From NCBI RefSeq assembly GCF_000145235.1, contig NC_014391.1:6961560-7025559 (forward strand): 64,000 nucleotides of DNA, given 5' to 3'. This document shows, one piece after another, positions 59,660 through 64,000 of this stretch. Numbering within the stretch: position 1 is the first letter of the stretch; each line of letters starts with the position of its first letter. The notes under the pieces are model-generated. The model was not told the DNA's origin. It ran no database searches and saw only the letters and a program-made list of their open reading frames with translations. Both the position numbers and the translations under genes were made by a program. The DNA is from Micromonospora aurantiaca ATCC 27029 (GTDB taxonomy: Bacteria > Actinomycetota > Actinomycetes > Mycobacteriales > Micromonosporaceae).

Positions 59660-59973
59660 GGGGTCGGCGGAGGGCTCGCCTCCTGGTCCGGTCAACCGTG
59701 GATCGTCGTACCTGCCGTCGTCATGCACCTGTCATCCCTACCCGCTCCGGATGGTCGGTCCGCACCCGTCGAATCGCGTCCGCGCCTCGCACGGCGCCGT
59801 CGGTTCGGCGGGAACCGTCAGGTTCGGGTGCCGCCCGGCACCGCCGTTCCACACTATCGACGCGCGGTCAGCCTACGGCCGACGGGCGCGGTGGGTCCAT
59901 GTCGGGTTGCGATCGATCGCGTCACGCCCACCGGTCCAACGACCGGATCGGGCGTGCGGAATGGCGTACCGGC

Positions 59974-61062
59974 TCAGCGGTCGCCGCGGCGGCGACCGCC
60001 ACGCGACCGCTTCGGCTTCTTCGGACGGCGCGGGTTGATCACGCGCTCCCGGACCACCTCGACCACAGTCGCCGGGGGGTCGATCACCCCTTCGCCGCAG
60101 CGGTGCAGTTCCGGGGTCGCGCCGCCGAGGCGGATCACGGCCTCGGTGTGCTCGGTGATCTCGTCGGCCGCCGAGGCGCCCTTGAGCGCGACCAGCCGTC
60201 CGCCGGGGGCCACGAGCGGCAGGCACCAGGAGGCGAGCCGGTCCAGCGGCGCCACCGCGCGGGCAGTCACGATGTCGGCGCTCAGTGGTTCCCGGTCACG
60301 CGAGCCGGCCGCCGCCTCCTCGGCCCGCCCACGGAACACACGGACGTCCCGGGTCAGGCCGAGACGCTGTACCGCCTCGATCAGGAAGGCGGTCCGCCGG
60401 GCCAGCGGCTCGACGAGCGTCACGGTGAGGTCGGGACGCGCGATCGCCAGCACCAGACCGGGCAGCCCGGCACCGGAGCCGACGTCGATCACGCTGGCGC
60501 CCTCCGGGATCCGCTCCGCCACCACCGCACAGTTGAGCAGGTGCCGCTCCCAGAGGCGCGGCGTCTCGCGGGGGCCGATCAGGCCGCGGACCACGCCGTC
60601 GGTGGCGAGTAGTTCGGCGTACGCGGCGGCCAGGTCGAGCCGGTCACCGAACAACGCGCGGGCGGCCTCCGCCAGCTCGGGCGGCAGCGTCGCCGTCGCC
60701 GGGTCGGGGACGTCGTCACCGTCCACGAGGGACGGTGCGTCCGCCGACGGCTCCGCGAAGACCGGGTCGGCCACCGCGGCCGGGTCGGCCGGCGTCACGT
60801 CCGCCGCCTGCTCGCCGGAGAAGGCGGGTGTCACGTCCACCGCCGGGTCGGCGGGCTCGATCCCGGTCACCACCGCCGGCTCGCCGGAGAAGGCGGGCTC
60901 GCCGGGGTCGGTCACGGCCCTTCCCGGGTACGCCGGGTCGGCCGGCCCGTCGTCATCGGAGAAGACCGGGTCGACTGTGTTGTCGGGGCGCACAGCCGAC
61001 GGCCCGGGCGGCGTACCGCCCGGGCCGGTCACGGCTCCTGCCGTCGTCTCGTCGGAGATCAC
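59974..61062 (-). CDS. rsmG: 16S rRNA (guanine(527)-N7)-methyltransferase RsmG, with long N-terminal extension
   Basis: RsmG (GidB) methylates G527 of 16S rRNA. The catalytic part (about residues 135-362) is complete: LGDRLD-type opening, RETPRLWERHLLNCAVVAERIPEGASVIDVGSGAGLPGLVLAIARPDLTVTLVEPLARRTAFL and PLDRLASWCLPLVAPGGRLVALKG. Ahead of it lie ~135 acidic, Pro/Ala-rich residues with PAFSGE repeats, which other RsmG proteins lack. GTG 61062 follows jag closely, with TGAGGT overlapping the jag stop; GTG 60726 is an internal alternative without a clear binding site. The C-terminus is very basic. Confidence 0.92.
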   Translation of the reverse strand: MISDETTAGAVTGPGGTPPGPSAVRPDNTVDPVFSDDDGPADPAYPGRAVTDPGEPAFSGEPAVVTGIEPADPAVDVTPAFSGEQAADVTPADPAAVADPVFAEPSADAPSLVDGDDVPDPATATLPPELAEAARALFGDRLDLAAAYAELLATDGVVRGLIGPRETPRLWERHLLNCAVVAERIPEGASVIDVGSGAGLPGLVLAIARPDLTVTLVEPLARRTAFLIEAVQRLGLTRDVRVFRGRAEEAAAGSRDREPLSADIVTARAVAPLDRLASWCLPLVAPGGRLVALKGASAADEITEHTEAVIRLGGATPELHRCGEGVIDPPATVVEVVRERVINPRRPKKPKRSRGGRRRGDR

Positions 61063-61067
61063 GGACC

Positions 61068-61649
61068 TCAGTCCGCCACCGGCCGGACGACGATGCGGCG
61101 GTTGGGCTCGACGCCCTCGGACTCGCTCTCCACCCCGCTCATCGCGTTCACCACGTCGTGCACGCACTTGCGCTCGAACGCGGACATCGGCTCCAGGCGC
61201 ACCGGCTCGCCGTGCTCCTTGACCTTCTCGACCGCGTTCTTCGCCACGGCGGCCAGTTCCTTGCGCCGGGCGGCCCGGTAGCCGCCGACGTCGAGCAGCA
61301 GCCGGCTCGGGGTGCCGGTCTGACGGAACACGGCCAGCCGGGTCAGCTCCTGGAGCGCCTCCAGGGTCGCGCCGCGCTGGCCGACCAGGTTCTGGAGCCG
61401 GCCGCCGACGACCTCGACGACGGGGCGGCCGCCGGAGACCAGCTCGTCGATGTCGCCGTCGTAGTCGAGGATGTCCAGCAGTCCCTCGACGTAGTCGGCG
61501 GCGATCTCGCTCTGGCGGAACAGGTCGCTGTCGGCCGGGGCCTTCTTCTCCCGGGCCTCGCCAGCGGCGTCCTCGGTCTCGGTGGCGGCGGTAACGGGGG
61601 TCTCCTCGTCCAGGGACTGGTCGGCGCTGGGGATGCTGGTCTCGGTCAC
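61068..61649 (-). CDS. jag: Jag/KhpB-like RNA-binding protein (KH and R3H domains)
   Basis: The 193-aa protein has an acidic N-terminus, a KH domain (RLQNLVGQRGATLEALQELTRLAVFRQ) and an R3H domain (LEPMSAFERKCVHDVVNAMSGVESESEGVEPNRRIVVRP). Jag/KhpB proteins bind RNA with KhpA and affect cell shape. The Jag_N domain is absent. GTG 61649 has GGAG nine nt upstream; ATG 61658 would place GGAG against the codon. It lies between yidC and rsmG in the conserved order. Confidence 0.93.
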   Translation of the reverse strand: MTETSIPSADQSLDEETPVTAATETEDAAGEAREKKAPADSDLFRQSEIAADYVEGLLDILDYDGDIDELVSGGRPVVEVVGGRLQNLVGQRGATLEALQELTRLAVFRQTGTPSRLLLDVGGYRAARRKELAAVAKNAVEKVKEHGEPVRLEPMSAFERKCVHDVVNAMSGVESESEGVEPNRRIVVRPVAD

Positions 61650-61868
61650 GGGTCTCATCTCCGTACTCGCTCGGCCGGACCGTCGGGGGTCCGCTGGTCT
61701 CCCGGGGCCGGCGGGAGGTTCGCCGGGTGCCCTCGGGCACGTCTGTACGGGCCAGTTTCGCCCGTGTCCGCGCTCCGCGCGGCGATTCCGGCCCGGCGCC
61801 GACTCCTCGGATGGCAGCACGCGGCCGGAACGGGCCACCGCCGACGTCGCGACGGTGGCCCTGTGGGC

Positions 61869-62870
61869 TCAGCCCTGTCGCTTGGCGGGCTTGCTGCCAC
61901 CCTTCTTCGGGTTGACCGGCTTGGCGCCAGGCTTCGGGCCGGCCACCTTCGGCGCGACGGCCGGAGCCTTCGCCGGCGGCTGGGCCGCCTTGCGGCCGAA
62001 CAGGCCACCGGCCTTGGCCGGCTGCACGGGGCCCTTGCCGGAGGTGCTCTTGGCGGCGCTGGTGCTCTTCGCGGTCGGCGGCGGCGGGAACTTCCGCAGC
62101 ACCCACTGCTGCTGGCCGAGCGTGAAGAGGTTGTTGGTGACCCAGTAGATGATCACACCGATCGGGAAGATCGCACCCGAGATCAGCAGCGACAGCGGGA
62201 TGCCGTAGAGCATCAGCCGCTGCACCATGCGCTGCTGCGGGTCCTCGGCCCACCCGGTCTTGAGGATCATCTGACGGCTGGTCAGGTAGGTGGTGGCGAT
62301 CATGATGATCACCAGGATGCCGGCGACCACCTTGACCGTGCCGGTGCTCGCTCCGAGCCGGCTCAGCTCGTCAGCGGTGGAGCCGAACTTGCCGGAGATC
62401 GGCGCGGTGAACAGCGTCGCGTTGGAGGCGCTGTTGAACTGGTCGACGGTCCAGCCGTACAGGGTCTTGCCCTGGTTGTCAGGGCTGAGGCGGCGCAGCG
62501 TGTGGAACAGGCCCAGGAAGACCGGGATCTGGAGGAACATCGGAAGGCAGCCCATGAGCGGGTTGGCCTTTTCCTTCCGATAGAGCTCCATCATCTCCTT
62601 CTGGAGCGTCTCCCGGTCACCCTTGTGCTTCTCCTGGAGCTCCTTGACCTTCGGCTGGAGCGCCTGCATGGCACGCTGCGACTTGATCTGCTTGACGAAG
62701 ACCGGGAACAGGATCACCCGGACCGTCACCACCAGGAAGACGATGGCGAGGATCCAGGCCCAGTTCGTACCGATCACGGCCCCGACCGGAACTCCGATGG
62801 CGTCCCAGGCCGAGTGCCAGGTCAGCAGGATCCACGAGATCGCGTAGTAGATCCAGTCGAGACTAAACAC
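61869..62870 (-). CDS. yidC: Membrane protein insertase YidC
   Basis: YidC inserts and folds membrane proteins with and without SecYEG. The 333-aa protein has five predicted helices (FSLDWIYYAISWILLTWHSA, then WILAIVFLVVTVRVILFPVFVKQIKSQ with the conserved Arg, GCLPMFLQIPVFLGLFHTLRRL, VVAGILVIIMIATTYLTSRQ, PLSLLISGAIFPIGVIIYWVTNNLFTLGQQQWVL) and a long basic tail rich in Lys, Pro and Ala. GTG 62870 is directly adjacent to the yidD stop. The 219-bp gap to jag shows no gene. Confidence 0.97.
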   Translation of the reverse strand: MFSLDWIYYAISWILLTWHSAWDAIGVPVGAVIGTNWAWILAIVFLVVTVRVILFPVFVKQIKSQRAMQALQPKVKELQEKHKGDRETLQKEMMELYRKEKANPLMGCLPMFLQIPVFLGLFHTLRRLSPDNQGKTLYGWTVDQFNSASNATLFTAPISGKFGSTADELSRLGASTGTVKVVAGILVIIMIATTYLTSRQMILKTGWAEDPQQRMVQRLMLYGIPLSLLISGAIFPIGVIIYWVTNNLFTLGQQQWVLRKFPPPPTAKSTSAAKSTSGKGPVQPAKAGGLFGRKAAQPPAKAPAVAPKVAGPKPGAKPVNPKKGGSKPAKRQG

Positions 62871-63155
62871 TCAGGCTCCAGTCACGTCGGAACGGCGGCG
62901 GTCGCCCGGCTCCGGAACCGGGTCGTGTCCACCAGGGTGGAAGGGGTGGCAGCGCGACAGCCGACGGACCGTCAGCCAGGCTCCCCGCAGCGCACCGTGC
63001 CGGGACACCGCCTCGACGGCGTAGGCACTGCACGACGGGTAGAACCGGCAGCGGGCCGGCAGTGCCGGACTTATCCACCGACGGTACGCGATGATGGGTG
63101 CCAGCAGCATGCGGGCACCGGTTGTGGGCGACGGAGTCGTCGTCGGGCCGGTCAC
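62871..63155 (-). CDS. yidD: Membrane protein insertion efficiency factor YidD
   Basis: The 94-aa protein has the YidD signature LLAPIIAYRRWISPALPARCRFYPSCSAYAVEAVSRHGALRGAWLTVRRLSRCHPFHPGGHDPVP, with its conserved cysteines. It helps YidC insert proteins. GTG 63155 overlaps the rnpA stop by 4 bp; the M at residue 16 could also start it. The gene ends one base before the yidC start, so rnpA-yidD-yidC are coupled. Confidence 0.95.
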   Translation of the reverse strand: MTGPTTTPSPTTGARMLLAPIIAYRRWISPALPARCRFYPSCSAYAVEAVSRHGALRGAWLTVRRLSRCHPFHPGGHDPVPEPGDRRRSDVTGA

Positions 63156-63565
63156 CGCGACCGCCGTCCCCGGGGGGCCCGTGCGGCGGCGATGGCCGCG
63201 TCCAGGTCGGCCCCGAGCCGGGCGTACGTCGCGTCGGCGGCCGCAGGCAGCGCGCGTACCACGAGGGTGGTGCCGGCGGGCAGCTCGCCCAGCCGCTCGC
63301 GGACCAGATGCCGGAGCCGGCGGCGGACCTTGTTGCGGACCACAGCGCCGCCGACGGCCTTGGACACGACGAAGCCGGCGCGGCTCGGTGCGGAGGTCTC
63401 CGCACCGAGGCTTCGCGCCGGCTCCGGCGAGAGTGTCGCGGTGGTGCCGATCGGCTCGGGGAGGGTCAGGTGGACCACGACGGCGCCACGGCCGACGCGT
63501 CGGCCACCGCGAACCGCTGCGGCGAAGTCGTTACTGCGCCGCAGTCGTTGCGCGGCGGCCAGCAC
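63152..63565 (-). CDS. rnpA: Ribonuclease P protein component
   Basis: The small basic subunit of RNase P, which helps the catalytic RNA cut pre-tRNA leaders. The 137-aa protein begins LAAAQRLRRSNDFAAAVRGGRRVGRGAVVVHL and contains the RNA-binding GFVVSKAVGGAVVRNKVRRRLRHLVRERLGELPAG motif. GTG 63565 fits the family start; the frame extends upstream without homology. It is 34 bp after rpmH. Confidence 0.95.
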   Translation of the reverse strand: MLAAAQRLRRSNDFAAAVRGGRRVGRGAVVVHLTLPEPIGTTATLSPEPARSLGAETSAPSRAGFVVSKAVGGAVVRNKVRRRLRHLVRERLGELPAGTTLVVRALPAAADATYARLGADLDAAIAAARAPRGRRSR

Positions 63566-63599
63566 GACTGCCCACGTCCCCGGACCGGACCTGTCGGCG

Positions 63600-63737
63600 T
63601 CAGGCCGACAGGCGGGCGCGGCCCTTGGAGCGACGGGTCGAGATGATGGCGCGGCCGGCACGGGTGCGCATGCGCAGCCGGAAGCCGTGGGTCTTCGCGC
63701 GCCGGCGGTTGTTCGGCTGGTAGGTGCGCTTGCTCAC
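63600..63737 (-). CDS. rpmH: 50S ribosomal protein L34
   Basis: L34 is 45 aa here, starting SKRTYQPNNRRRAKTHGFRLRMRTRAGRAII and ending SKGRARLSA, as in all bacteria. GTG 63737 has GGAG eight nt upstream. It is the first gene of the rpmH-rnpA-yidD-yidC block and is transcribed away from the expected position of dnaA. Confidence 0.98.
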   Translation of the reverse strand: MSKRTYQPNNRRRAKTHGFRLRMRTRAGRAIISTRRSKGRARLSA

Positions 63738-64000
63738 GTCAGGCTCTCCGTTGTCGTACGCCCCGCGCGGCGGATCGCCCGGGGTCGTGTGCTGGTCCAG
63801 ATCACCTGTCGGTGACCTCCGATCGGCGCTGCCGCGACACGCTCCCCGGCGATGCGGGGTGACAGCCACGGACAGCAAGCATCAATCACCCTAGCAGAGG
63901 GCGAGAGAGCAGCCGCTCCAGCCTACGCAGGGGCGCAATGACCGTCAAACGTCACACTCGGGCGTCCGACCTGCGCGCAAGCGCGACCGAAGGGGCGGTT
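63738..64000. other. rpmH upstream region toward dnaA/oriC
   Basis: No gene and no perfect DnaA box is seen in these 263 bp, apart from the rpmH promoter described separately. Coordinates to the right are outside the window. Confidence 0.6.
63920..63948 (-). promoter_or_regulatory. rpmH promoter
   Basis: On the minus strand TTGACG (63948-63943), exactly 17 nt, TAGGCT (63925-63920): a good housekeeping promoter giving a leader of about 175 nt before rpmH. Confidence 0.7.

Noticed and set aside
59974..62253. A 759-codon minus-strand frame as one long RsmG fusion
   Set aside because: Beyond 61062 it runs through jag and yidC in another frame; those genes are intact, so the extension is not real coding sequence.
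60735..63815. Plus-strand frame of 1026 codons across rsmG, jag, yidC, yidD and rnpA
   Set aside because: Shadow of five well-conserved minus-strand genes; composition is low-complexity Arg/Gly/Leu.
1..64000. tRNA, rRNA, CRISPR, insertion sequence or prophage
   Set aside because: Looked for conserved RNA gene sequences, regular spaced repeats, transposases and terminal inverted repeats; none was seen. The inverted repeats present are short and sit as terminators or operators.

Overview
The window is high-GC actinobacterial chromosome, best matched to Micromonospora or a close relative. Coding strands show near-saturated G/C at third positions, GTG starts are frequent, and Gly/Pro/Arg-rich tails are common. 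The gene order dnaB-rplI-rpsR-ssb-rpsF ... ponA-ino1 ... pcnA-murJ-sigM-trxB-trxA-cwlM ... parB-parA-rsmG-jag-yidC-yidD-rnpA-rpmH is the classical actinobacterial arrangement next to oriC. The right edge stops just upstream of rpmH, where dnaA and oriC would be expected. I see no rRNA, tRNA, CRISPR array, insertion sequence or prophage.

Layout. 1-9.7 kb: accessory housekeeping (prepilin peptidase, DMT permease, an LppU-like membrane protein, an AAA ATPase with a double palindromic operator, GNAT, DoxX, GT87) and a four-gene molybdenum-cofactor operon moaC-mog-moeA-moaE. 9.9-19.3 kb: a 1001-aa AfsR/SARP-type regulator, then a gene-free stretch holding a candidate structured RNA in front of a membrane-bound GGDEF-EAL protein, then a GT-C-like protein, a phosphoribosyltransferase, a zinc-ribbon protein and a DinB-fold protein. 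19.3-26 kb: dnaB interrupted by a 472-aa class 3 intein with a LAGLIDADG endonuclease, and the rpsF-ssb-rpsR-rplI operon with a leader that can hide the rpsF Shine-Dalgarno. 26.5-36.4 kb: endonuclease IV, two GT-C membrane proteins, a class A penicillin-binding protein, a DUF5318 protein, and a PadR regulator followed by inositol-phosphate synthase. 36.4-45 kb: ogt, an NfeD-flotillin pair, a secreted S8 protease with six fascin-like repeats, CCA-adding enzyme, murJ. 45-54.5 kb: a MurJ-associated pseudokinase, sigM and its anti-sigma factor, trxB-trxA behind a SigR-type promoter, a cytoplasmic CwlM-like amidase, an aminotransferase and a D-Ala-D-Ala ligase homologue. 54.5-64 kb: a HIT-like protein, a 1.9-kb gene-free region with four of the six parS sites, a DnaA-box cluster and minisatellites, then parB-parA, rsmG, jag, yidC, yidD, rnpA and rpmH.

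How the parts fit. The right half is the chromosome-maintenance and envelope core: segregation (ParAB with six parS), replication (DnaB, SSB), membrane insertion (YidC/YidD), peptidoglycan export and control (MurJ, pseudokinase, CwlM, class A PBP, Ddl) and redox defence (SigR promoter, TrxB/TrxA; Ino1 feeds inositol to mycothiol and phosphatidylinositol). Regulation visible in the DNA includes a PadR operator, a probable S6:S18 autoregulatory leader, and many -10 hexamers placed 6-9 nt before start codons, which implies leaderless mRNAs. The most novel signal is the 142-nt three-helix RNA element at 13344-13485. Its closing helix competes with a hairpin that reaches the ribosome-binding site of the c-di-GMP enzyme, so it has the layout of a riboswitch.
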